Shown: one piece after another, positions 40,926-47,711 of the stretch
How the letters are laid out: the number at the start of each line of letters is the position of its first letter
Position numbering within the stretch: the stretch's first letter is position 1
Assembly: GCF_036108815.1 (NCBI RefSeq)
Contig: NZ_CP107985.1
Coordinates: forward strand, 5,394,001 to 5,458,000
Length of the DNA stretch: 64,000 nucleotides
Origin: Streptomyces sp. NBC_00353
GTDB lineage: Bacteria > Actinomycetota > Actinomycetes > Streptomycetales > Streptomycetaceae
Direction: 5' to 3'
Made by a program: the position numbers and the translations under genes
Notes under the pieces: generated by a model
The model's database searches: none
What the model was told of the DNA's origin: nothing
The model's input: the letters and a program-made list of their open reading frames with translations, nothing else

Positions 40926-41833
40926 CCACCATCGAGATCGACCACACCTCGCGCTGGTTCGGCAATGTGGTCGCCGTCAACGACGTCACCATGACCGTGG
41001 GCCCCGGCGTGACCGGGCTGCTCGGCCCCAACGGCGCGGGGAAGTCCACGCTGATCAACATGATGGCCGGGTTCCTTGCGCCGTCGACGGGCAAGGTCAC
41101 GCTCGACGGCGCGCTGATCTGGCGCAACGAGGCCGTGTACCGGCAGATCGGCATCGTGCCGGAGCGAGAGGGGATGTACGACTTCCTCACCGGCCGCGAA
41201 TTCGTCGTCGCCAATGCGGAACTGCACGGACTCGGTGATGCGGCGGCGCGAAAGGCGCTGGCCACGGTCGAGATGGAGTACGCGCAGGACCGCAAGATCT
41301 CCACGTACAGCAAGGGCATGCGCCAGCGCGTGAAGATGGCGTCCGCGCTGGTCCACGAGCCGTCGGTGCTGCTCCTCGACGAGCCGTTCAACGGGATGGA
41401 CCCACGGCAGCGGATGCAGCTGATGGAGCTGCTGCGGCGGATGGGCGCCGAGGGCCGTACGGTCCTGTTCTCCTCCCACATTCTCGAAGAGGTCGAGCAA
41501 CTCGCCTCGCACATCGAGGTGATCGTGGCCGGGCGGCATGCGGCGTCCGGTGACTTCCGGAAGATCCGCCGACTGATGACGGACCGCCCGCACCGCTATC
41601 TCGTACGGTCCAGCGACGACCGCGCACTCGCTGCCGCGCTCATCGCCGACCCGTCGACGGCCGGGATCGAAGTCGACCTGGGCGAACGGGCCCTGCGTAT
41701 CCAGGCGGTCGACTTCGGACGATTCACCACGCTGCTGCCGAAGGTCGCGCGTGAACACGGCATCCGTCTGCTGACCGTCTCGCCGTCCGACGAGTCCCTC
41801 GAATCGGTCTTTTCCTATCTCGTAGCGGCCTGA
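40922..41833 (+). CDS. ABC transporter ATP-binding protein (second)
   Basis: A 303-residue ATPase similar to the first. Walker A GPNGAGKSTLINMM (about 38-51), signature YSKGMRQRVKMASAL (about 130), Walker B VLLLDEPFNGMDP, switch SSHILEEVEQLA, and a C-terminal regulatory extension that ends LESVFSYLVAA. It starts with a GTG overlapping the permease TGA (GTGA). The two ATPases and two permeases suggest either two separate homodimeric pairs or one heteromeric exporter; the substrate is unknown. Its stop codon lies in a 12-bp tandem repeat. Confidence 0.92.
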   Translation: MTTIEIDHTSRWFGNVVAVNDVTMTVGPGVTGLLGPNGAGKSTLINMMAGFLAPSTGKVTLDGALIWRNEAVYRQIGIVPEREGMYDFLTGREFVVANAELHGLGDAAARKALATVEMEYAQDRKISTYSKGMRQRVKMASALVHEPSVLLLDEPFNGMDPRQRMQLMELLRRMGAEGRTVLFSSHILEEVEQLASHIEVIVAGRHAASGDFRKIRRLMTDRPHRYLVRSSDDRALAAALIADPSTAGIEVDLGERALRIQAVDFGRFTTLLPKVAREHGIRLLTVSPSDESLESVFSYLVAA

Positions 41834-41845
41834 GTAGCGGCCTGA
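41822..41845 (+). repeat. 12-bp tandem duplication at a stop codon
   Basis: GTAGCGGCCTGA is repeated exactly at 41822-41833 and 41834-41845, so the last codons and TGA of the ATPase gene are duplicated into the gap before the next permease gene. It looks like a recent slippage or duplication event with no effect on the protein. Confidence 0.95.
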
Positions 41846-41863
41846 AAGGAGCTGTGAAGCGTC

Positions 41864-42583
41864 ATGTACAACCCCACAGTCGCCCGGCTCACCTACCGGG
41901 CCCTGCTCGGCCGGCGCCGGGCCGCGATCCTCTTCGTCCTGCCCGCGCTGCTGATCGTCATCGCCGTGGCGGTACGGATGTTCGCCGGGGCCGATGACCA
42001 GGTCGCCGCCAATGTGCTGGGCGGTTTCGCCATTGCCACGATGGTGCCGCTGATCGGTGTGATCGCCGGTACGGGGGCCATCGGCCCGGAGATCGACGAC
42101 GGATCGATCGTCTATCTGCTGGCCAAGCCGGTGAAACGACCGACGATCATCTTCACCAAACTGATCGTGGCGATCGCCGTGACCATGGTCTTCTCCGCGC
42201 TGCCGACATTCGTCGCGGGCCTGATCCTCAATGGCAACGGCCAGCAGATCGCGGTGGCGTACACGATCGCGGCGCTGGTCGCCTCGATCGCGTACAGCGC
42301 GCTGTTCCTGCTGCTCGGCACGGTCAGCAGGCACGCAGTGGTCCTCGGTCTGGTCTACGCGCTGGTGTGGGAGGCCCTCTTCGGCAGCTTCGTGCCCGGG
42401 GCGCGCACGCTCAGCGTGCAGCAGTGGTCGCTCGCGCTTGCCGAGAAGGTCGGCGGGGAAGGCGCGATCACCTCCGAGGTCGGACTGCCGCTTGCGACGG
42501 TTCTGCTGGCGGCAGTAACGGTGCTCGCCACCTGGTACGCGGGCCAGAAGCTGCGCACGCTGAAGCTCGCCGGCGAGGAGTGA
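41864..42583 (+). CDS. ABC transporter permease (second)
   Basis: A 239-residue integral membrane protein with six hydrophobic segments, starting MYNPTVARLTYRALLGRRRA and then AILFVLPALLIVIAVAV. IGPEIDDGSIVYLLAKPVKR is the ABC-2 amphipathic loop between helices 2 and 3, as in NatB/YhaP-type exporters. AAAGGAGCTG precedes the ATG. It closes the four-gene ABC operon, followed by an 18-bp-stem terminator. The substrate is not predictable; related modules export antimicrobial peptides, sodium or lipids. Confidence 0.9.
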   Translation: MYNPTVARLTYRALLGRRRAAILFVLPALLIVIAVAVRMFAGADDQVAANVLGGFAIATMVPLIGVIAGTGAIGPEIDDGSIVYLLAKPVKRPTIIFTKLIVAIAVTMVFSALPTFVAGLILNGNGQQIAVAYTIAALVASIAYSALFLLLGTVSRHAVVLGLVYALVWEALFGSFVPGARTLSVQQWSLALAEKVGGEGAITSEVGLPLATVLLAAVTVLATWYAGQKLRTLKLAGEE

Positions 42584-42616
42584 GCGGGAGTCCGTCGGAA
42601 TCTCTTCACGCCTCAT

Positions 42617-42655
42617 ATGCGGCAACCCCCGTCCGGTGGACGGGGGTTGCCGCAT
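42617..42655 (+). terminator. Strong terminator of the ABC operon
   Basis: ATGCGGCAACCCCCGTCC (42617-42634) and GGACGGGGGTTGCCGCAT (42638-42655) form a perfect 18-bp stem with a GGT loop. It is 34 bp after the operon's last stop. The remainder of the 304-bp gap to 42887 holds an inverted repeat and the next promoter. Confidence 0.93.
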
Positions 42656-42658
42656 GAG

Positions 42659-42684
42659 CGGACAGTCGTACGCGTAACTGTCCG
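42659..42684. promoter_or_regulatory. Inverted repeat upstream of the antirepressor-like gene
   Basis: CGGACAGT (42659-42666) and ACTGTCCG (42677-42684), 10-bp spacer, next to AT-rich sequence (GTTTATCGG). It may be an operator for the gene at 42888, or part of the terminator region just before it. Confidence 0.45.
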
Positions 42685-42887
42685 TTTATCGGCTCGTTGT
42701 TCAGGGAGCGTGGAGGCAACTGGAATCCGTGGCGTCGTAGCGTTCGTGAAATCGGGGATTGCCGATGCCGGTGAGGGAACACCTGCCGGGTCGGTCATTG
42801 GGTGAGTGGCAACCGTGAGCGTCCTCCGCCTCTGAAGCCCGGGGACAGGGCTGTCCATCGTCGGTTTCACCATCGGAAGGCATGTCC

Positions 42888-43583
42888 ATGCCCACGGAAG
42901 TCGCCCTGCTCGAATCGCGCGCGCTGCGTGTCGAGCAGATGGGGCGCGTCGACGTCCTCGACAGGGTCAAGAGCCTTGTCATGCTCCCGGGCGGAATTCA
43001 CGTCCGCACAGAGGACGTGGCTCGTTATTTCGAAGTATCCACAGAGGTCATCAAAAAGGTGATCCAGCGCCATCGCGGTGAGATGGAGGAGAACGGTCTC
43101 ACGCTGCTGCGAGGCGCTGAGCTGCGGAACTTCCATAGGGACATGGTGTCCCTATGGGAAGGCGAGGAGGCCGAAAGTTATCCACAGGCGGCCACTCAAC
43201 TCACCCTCTACACCCGCAGGACCGTGCTCAATGTCGCGATGCTTCTTCGCGACAGCGACATTGCCCGATGCGTCCGTACCTACCTGCTCGACGCCGAGCA
43301 TGACCTGCGTGCGGGGCACGCCTCGCTCGAACATCGCGTCACCCGGGTCGAGAGTTGCCTCGCCGGAGTCGGCAGCGCTCTCCAGGAGCTCGGGCCGGTC
43401 CTCAACCGGATGTCGCACCGGCTGGACAGCCTCGACCGTCGGCTGGACGTCACGCATCAGGTCGTCGGCGCCATGAGCGTACGGCTCGGCCACATGTCCG
43501 AGGACATCGTCCGCATCGACGGCCGGATGGGTGATCTTGCCCGCAACCTGAAGGATATGAGCCGCCGCAACAGGCAGCGTTGA
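42888..43583 (+). CDS. Antirepressor-like DNA-binding/coiled-coil protein
   Basis: About 231 residues. Residues 15-90 (VDVLDRVKSLVMLPGGIHVR, TEDVARYFEVSTEVIKKVIQ, RHRGEMEENGLTLLRGAEL) look like the DNA-binding module of phage-type antirepressors or regulators, and YTRRTVLNVAMLLRDSDIAR (about 108-127) resembles the ORF6C-like middle part. Residues 140-230 are a long heptad-rich coiled coil. I do not recognise a named bacterial family. Start ATG at 42888 is 7 nt from GGAAGG; ATG at 42882 is too close. The coding sequence contains an exact DnaA box (43178) and a near match (43035). It is monocistronic, ended by an 18-nt hairpin. Confidence 0.8.
   Translation: MPTEVALLESRALRVEQMGRVDVLDRVKSLVMLPGGIHVRTEDVARYFEVSTEVIKKVIQRHRGEMEENGLTLLRGAELRNFHRDMVSLWEGEEAESYPQAATQLTLYTRRTVLNVAMLLRDSDIARCVRTYLLDAEHDLRAGHASLEHRVTRVESCLAGVGSALQELGPVLNRMSHRLDSLDRRLDVTHQVVGAMSVRLGHMSEDIVRIDGRMGDLARNLKDMSRRNRQR
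43035..43186 (+). other. DnaA boxes inside a coding sequence
   Basis: GTATCCACA (43035-43043, one mismatch) and TTATCCACA (43178-43186, exact), both on the plus strand inside the antirepressor-like gene. They may bind DnaA but are sparse compared with the clusters at 35.0 and 46.3 kb. Confidence 0.5.
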
Positions 43584-43599
43584 TCCGACGGCTGATCGC

Positions 43600-43642
43600 G
43601 GACTTCCGGTGCCACCCGGAAAATGGGTGGCACCGAAAGTCC
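43600..43642 (+). terminator. Hairpin after the antirepressor-like gene
   Basis: GGACTTCCGGTGCCACCC (43600-43617) pairs with GGGTGGCACCGAAAGTCC (43625-43642) at 17 of 18 positions, 7-nt loop. It lies 17 bp beyond the stop codon. Confidence 0.88.
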
Positions 43643-43711
43643 GCCCCGGGCACAGTTGTTGGTGCGGCACAGGCCGACAGGAATTCCACAGACCGGGAGA
43701 GGAGCGCGGCG

Positions 43712-43774
43712 ATGACCGAGAGTCCGAGTCCGTCGAGTTCCCATCGGGGCGGCCCGGAGCAGGCGCCGGAGTAA
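43712..43774 (+). CDS. Candidate 20-residue peptide
   Basis: ATG with GAGAGGAG eight bases upstream encodes MTESPSPSSSHRGGPEQAPE. The ribosome site is good, but the peptide is low-complexity, very short and lies in the gap before the tRNA gene. It may be chance. Nothing else is seen in 43643-43853. Confidence 0.2.
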   Translation: MTESPSPSSSHRGGPEQAPE

Positions 43775-43853
43775 CCATCACCTCACTCCGCCGAGCCGCT
43801 CGCAGCGGGAAGCCGGGGCGGCCCTTCTGCGCGCATCGCGCGGCCGCCCTCCC

Positions 43854-43940
<87 letters not shown>

Positions 43941-44022
43941 CACAGTTACGTCAGCCCAGCCGGCACAGCCAACTCATCTGCGTATCCGCGCGTCGGCGCA
44001 ACCGTGCGACCGGCGCAGATGC

Positions 44023-44820
44023 CTAGAGCAGCTGTTCCAGCACCACTGCGATGCCGTCGTCCTCGTTCGACGCGGTGATCTCGTGTGCCACGGCCTTCAG
44101 GTCGTCGTGCGCGTTGGCCATCGCCACACTGTGCTGCGCCCAGGCGAACATCGGGATGTCGTTCGGCATGTCACCGAAGGCGAGCGTGTCCGCCGCCTTC
44201 ACGCCCAGTCGGCGCGCGGCCAGCGAGAGCCCGGTCGCCTTGCTGAGCCCCAGCGGCAGGATCTCCACCACTCCGGGTCCTGCCATGACCACGTCCACCA
44301 GGCTGCCGACGGCTCCGCGAGCGGCCTTCGCCAGTGCGTCGTCGTCGAGTGCCGGATGCTGGATGTAGACCTTGTTCAGCGGCGCGGACCACATCTCGGT
44401 CGGGTCCTCCACGAAGACGGCCGGAAGCGGCCCTTCCTGCACCTGGTAGCCGGGGCCGACCAGCACCTCGCCGTCGAGTCCGTCGCGGCTCGCCGCCAGC
44501 GCCAGCGGACCGACCTCCGCCTCGATCTTGGACAGCGCGAGTCCGGCGAGCTGCCGGTCCAGCGTCAGCGAGGTCAGCAGCTTGTGCTCGCCCGCGTGGT
44601 AGACCTGCGCGCCCTGACCGCAGACCGCGATGCCGTTGTAGCCCAGGTCGTCCAGGATGTGGCGGGTCCACGGGACGGCCCGACCGGTGACGATGATGTG
44701 CGCGGCACCGGCCGCCGTCACGGCGGCCAGTGCCTCGCGGGTGCGCTCGGAGACCGTGTCGTCGTTACGCAGCAGCGTGCCGTCGAGGTCGGTCGCGACG
44801 AGCTTGTAGGGGAAGGTCAC
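44023..44820 (-). CDS. HAD-IIB (Cof-type) phosphatase, coupled to serS
   Basis: A 265-residue Cof-type phosphatase. Motif I VATDLDGTLLRNDDTVSERT (Asp about 10 and 12), motif II VTGRAVPW, lysine in GLSKATGLSL, and motif IV FGDMPNDIPMF (about 213). The GTG start overlaps the serS TGA (GTGA), so it is translationally coupled to seryl-tRNA synthetase. This arrangement is frequent in Streptomyces, though the link is unexplained. A role in removing a toxic phosphorylated metabolite is possible; the substrate is unknown. It is a paralogue of the gene at 31868. Confidence 0.9.
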   Translation of the reverse strand: MTFPYKLVATDLDGTLLRNDDTVSERTREALAAVTAAGAAHIIVTGRAVPWTRHILDDLGYNGIAVCGQGAQVYHAGEHKLLTSLTLDRQLAGLALSKIEAEVGPLALAASRDGLDGEVLVGPGYQVQEGPLPAVFVEDPTEMWSAPLNKVYIQHPALDDDALAKAARGAVGSLVDVVMAGPGVVEILPLGLSKATGLSLAARRLGVKAADTLAFGDMPNDIPMFAWAQHSVAMANAHDDLKAVAHEITASNEDDGIAVVLEQLL

Positions 44821-46094
44821 TTGGCGACCGGTTCCAGAACCTCACGCCCGCCCAGGTACGGACGGAGCACCTCGGGCACCCGCACCGAACCGTCGGCCAG
44901 CTGGTGGTTCTCCAGGATCGCCACAATGGTGCGCGGTACGGCGCAGAGCGTGCCGTTCAGGGTGGCGAGCGGCTGAACCTTCTTGCCCTCGCGCATCCGG
45001 ACGGAGAGGCGACGCGCCTGGAAACCGTTGCAGTTCGACGCCGAAGTCAGCTCGCGGTACTTGCCCTGGGTCGGGATCCACGCCTCGCAGTCGAACTTCC
45101 GGGAGGCCGAGGACCCGAGGTCGCCGGTGGCCACATCGATCACCTGGAACGGCAGCTCAAGTCCGGTGAGCCACTGCTTCTCCCAGTCGAGGAGACGCCG
45201 GTGCTCGGCCTCGGCGTCCGCCGGGTCGACGTACGAGAACATCTCGACCTTGTCGAACTGGTGGACCCGGAAGATGCCTCGGGTGTCCTTGCCGTACGTA
45301 CCGGCCTCGCGGCGGAAGCACGGCGAAAAGCCGGCGTACCGCAGCGGAAGCTTGTCCGCGTCGATGATTTCGTCCATGTGGTAGGCGGCGAGCGGGACCT
45401 CGGAGGTGCCGACCAGGTAGTAGTCGTCCTTCTCCAGGTGGTACACGTTCTCCGCGGCCTGGCCGAGGAAACCGGTGCCCTCCATGGCGCGCGGGCGGAC
45501 CAGCGCCGGCGTCAGCATCGGGATGAATCCGGCCTCGGTGGCCTGCGCGATCGCAGCGTTGACGAGGGCGAGCTCCAGCAGCGCGCCGACACCTGTCAGG
45601 TAGTAGAAGCGCGAGCCGGAGACCTTGGCGCCGCGCTCCACGTCGATGGCGCCGAGCGCCTCGCCGAGCTCCAGGTGGTCCTTGGGCTCGAAGCCCTCGG
45701 CGCCGAAATCGCGGATGGTGCCGTGCGTCTCGAGAACGACGAAGTCCTCCTCGCCGCCGACCGGCACGTCCTCGTGGACGATGTTGCCGAGCTGCAGCAG
45801 CAGGCTCTTGGCCTCCGCGTCCGCCTCGTCCTGTTCCGCGTCGGCGGCCTTGACGTCGGCCTTCAGCTGCTCGGCCTTCTTGAGCAGCTCGGTGCGCTCC
45901 TCGGGCGAAGCCTTGGGGATGAGCTTGCCGAGCGCTTTCTGCTCGGAGCGGAGTTCGTCGAAGCGGACACCGGACGACCTGCGCCGCTCGTCGGCGGAGA
46001 GAAGAGCGTCGACGAGTGCGACGTCCTCTCCACGGGCGCGCTGGGAGGCGCGAACACGGTCGGGGTCCTCACGGAGCAGGCGAAGGTCAATCAC
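44817..46094 (-). CDS. serS: SerS, seryl-tRNA synthetase
   Basis: A 425-residue class II synthetase. The N-terminal 110 residues form the long antiparallel coiled coil that contacts the tRNA-Ser variable arm (RGEDVALVDALLSADERRRS ... ELLKKAEQLKADVKAADAEQ). Motif 2 is FRREAGTYGKDTRGIFRVHQ (about 260) and motif 3 TSASNCNGFQARRL (about 340). GTG at 46094 has GGAGGG directly adjoining it, too close for a normal ribosome site, and TAGCCT six bases before the start fits a leaderless promoter. The HAD gene follows with a 4-bp overlap. A serine tRNA gene lies 0.9 kb away. Confidence 0.97.
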   Translation of the reverse strand: MIDLRLLREDPDRVRASQRARGEDVALVDALLSADERRRSSGVRFDELRSEQKALGKLIPKASPEERTELLKKAEQLKADVKAADAEQDEADAEAKSLLLQLGNIVHEDVPVGGEEDFVVLETHGTIRDFGAEGFEPKDHLELGEALGAIDVERGAKVSGSRFYYLTGVGALLELALVNAAIAQATEAGFIPMLTPALVRPRAMEGTGFLGQAAENVYHLEKDDYYLVGTSEVPLAAYHMDEIIDADKLPLRYAGFSPCFRREAGTYGKDTRGIFRVHQFDKVEMFSYVDPADAEAEHRRLLDWEKQWLTGLELPFQVIDVATGDLGSSASRKFDCEAWIPTQGKYRELTSASNCNGFQARRLSVRMREGKKVQPLATLNGTLCAVPRTIVAILENHQLADGSVRVPEVLRPYLGGREVLEPVAK

Positions 46095-46141
46095 CCCTCC
46101 AGGCTACCGGTGTGCGCTTCCGTAGCTCGAACCGATATTGC

Positions 46142-46195
46142 CGAGCGTGTCACTTTGCCCGAATTGCCGGAATTAGCAATGCTGGGGCACGCTCG
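46142..46195. other. Hairpin upstream of serS
   Basis: CGAGCGTG (46142-46149) and CACGCTCG (46188-46195) form a perfect 8-bp stem; TTGC/GCAA pairs lie inside. It sits about 50 bp upstream of the serS start on the leftward strand. It may be a promoter-proximal structure or the end of an unannotated RNA; no function is shown. Confidence 0.4.
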
Positions 46196-46227
46196 ATGGC
46201 CGCAGTTGATCTTGGCTGTCAAATAAA

Positions 46228-46264
46228 GAGCCCCTATTCCCCTAAATGGGGTATTAAGGGGCTC
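46228..46264. other. AT-rich hairpin in the serS-pheA gap
   Basis: GAGCCCCTATTCCCC (46228-46242) folds against GGGGTATTAAGGGGCTC (46248-46264), leaving a 5-nt AT loop and a small bulge. It is unusually AT-rich for this chromosome. Together with the hairpin at 46142 it could be a terminator or protein-binding site at the edge of the DnaA-box cluster. Confidence 0.5.
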
Positions 46265-46311
46265 CCGTTCTTGACGTACCGACCTTGCGTGGAGCGGGAG
46301 TTGGGGGTCGC

Positions 46312-46610
46312 TTGTCCACAGGGGGCGGTGACCCTCCGAAGTTATCCACAGGCTGTGAAGAAGATCTGTGGACACAGGAAGAGATCATTCCGAAAGCCGC
46401 ATGAAGGCTCATGGATTCCCCGTTCAAACTCGCTTCACACACTCATTCGGGTGGGAATTCCTCGTCCTAAAGAGTTGATCAATGGAATTGAGGTGACACG
46501 GGCCGACCTGCGGGTCTGTGGAGGGGTGTGGGGTGACTGGAGCGATTTGTCGACCATGTCGTATTGGGGTGTCGACTTGTCCCCAGGTCGAGAACCAACC
46601 CTGTGGATAA
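46312..46610. other. DnaA-box cluster between serS and pheA (D78-like)
   Basis: Exact boxes: TTGTCCACA (46312-46320), TTATCCACA (46342-46350), and TGTGGATAA (46602-46610, minus strand). One-mismatch boxes: TGTGGACAC (46367-46375) and TTGTCCCCA (46577-46585). The whole gap, 46095-46748, has no supported gene. In S. coelicolor a high-affinity DnaA-box cluster called D78, outside oriC, lowers initiation frequency; as I recall it lies in this same chromosomal segment, so this is its probable equivalent. Position and box density are seen here; function is inferred. Confidence 0.82.
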
Positions 46611-46705
46611 CTCTGCGGGTTGTGAAAATCGGCAGATAACACCGGTGATGGGCGCACGCCACCGCGGCACGAGGGCCGACACCCTGGATCCCGACTCTCG
46701 GCCCC

Positions 46706-46763
46706 GACCGTCAAGCGCGACCCTGGTCCCGACCGTCAGGCCGGACCGTCAGGCCCGACCGTC
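46706..46763. repeat. GACCGTC short repeats at the end of pheA
   Basis: GACCGTC occurs at 46706, 46731, 46744 and 46757, the last three at exact 13-bp intervals within CCGACCGTCAGG-like units. The repeats span the pheA stop codon, so the pheA C-terminus (QDGRA) is part of it. Probably a slippage product. Confidence 0.6.
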
Positions 46764-47684
46764 CTGATTCCGGGCCAGCCAGTCCGAGGCGTCCGTGAAG
46801 TCGGTGTCCGACGTCCCCGCACGCAGCGGCCGTACGTCCTCCGGCGCCACGCCGGCCCGCGGATACGAACCGAGGAACCGCACCTTCGGGCAGATCCGCT
46901 TCAGACCCATCAACGCCTCGCCGACCCTGCGGTCCGCGATGTGTCCCTCGGCGTCCACCGCGAAGCAGTAGTTCCCGATGCCCGCACCCGTCGGCCGTGA
47001 CTGGATCAGCATCAGGTTCACCCCGCGCACCATGAACTCCTGGAGTAGTTCGAGCAGCGCACCGGGGTGGTCGTCGCCCAGCCAGATGACCACCGACGTC
47101 TTGTCCGCACCGGTCGGCGCCGCCGGCCGTGCCGGGCGGCCCACCAGGACGAAGCGAGTCTGCGCGTTCTCCGCGTCGTGGATCTCCGTCACCAGCGGTT
47201 CGAGACCGTACGTCGCCGCCGCGAACTCACCGGCGAAGGCGGCGTCGTACCGCCCCTCCTGTACCAACCGCGCACCGTCCGCGTTGGACGCGGCCGACTC
47301 CCACACGGCCTCCGGCAGATGGGCCGCCATCCAGTTGCGTACCTGCGGCTGCGCTGCCGGGTGGGCAGTGACCGTCTTGACGTCGGACAGCTTGGTGCCG
47401 GGCCGCACGAGCAGCGCAAAGGTGATGGAGAGCAGCACCTCGCGATAGATCATCAGCGGTTCGCCGGTCGTCAGCTCGTCGAGGGTCGCGGTGATGCCGC
47501 CCTCGACGGAGTTCTCGATCGGTACGAGTGCTGCCGCGGCAGCCCCGCTCCGTACCGCGTCCAGAGCCGCCGGTACGGAGACCATCGGGACAAGTTCCCG
47601 AGTGGCTGCTTCCGGGAGCGTACGGAGGGCGACCTCGGTGAAGGTGCCTTCGGGACCGAGATAGGCGTAGCGCGTGGCGGACAT
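46749..47684 (-). CDS. pheA: PheA, prephenate dehydratase
   Basis: A 311-residue enzyme that turns prephenate into phenylpyruvate in phenylalanine synthesis. The catalytic part (1-190) has YLGPEGTFTEVALRTL, PIENSVEGGITATLDELT, and NAQTRFVLVG with the catalytic TRF. The C-terminal ACT domain (about 200-285) has DHPGALLELLQEFMVRGVNL and IQSRPTGAGIGNYCF, which bind Phe for feedback inhibition. It lacks chorismate mutase, as is usual in actinobacteria. TAGGGT six bases before the ATG, without a ribosome site, points to a leaderless transcript. It ends in short GACCGTC repeats next to the DnaA-box region. Confidence 0.97.
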   Translation of the reverse strand: MSATRYAYLGPEGTFTEVALRTLPEAATRELVPMVSVPAALDAVRSGAAAAALVPIENSVEGGITATLDELTTGEPLMIYREVLLSITFALLVRPGTKLSDVKTVTAHPAAQPQVRNWMAAHLPEAVWESAASNADGARLVQEGRYDAAFAGEFAAATYGLEPLVTEIHDAENAQTRFVLVGRPARPAAPTGADKTSVVIWLGDDHPGALLELLQEFMVRGVNLMLIQSRPTGAGIGNYCFAVDAEGHIADRRVGEALMGLKRICPKVRFLGSYPRAGVAPEDVRPLRAGTSDTDFTDASDWLARNQDGRA

Positions 47685-47711
47685 ACCGTCACCCTAGTGC
47701 GCCGCGGTGGC

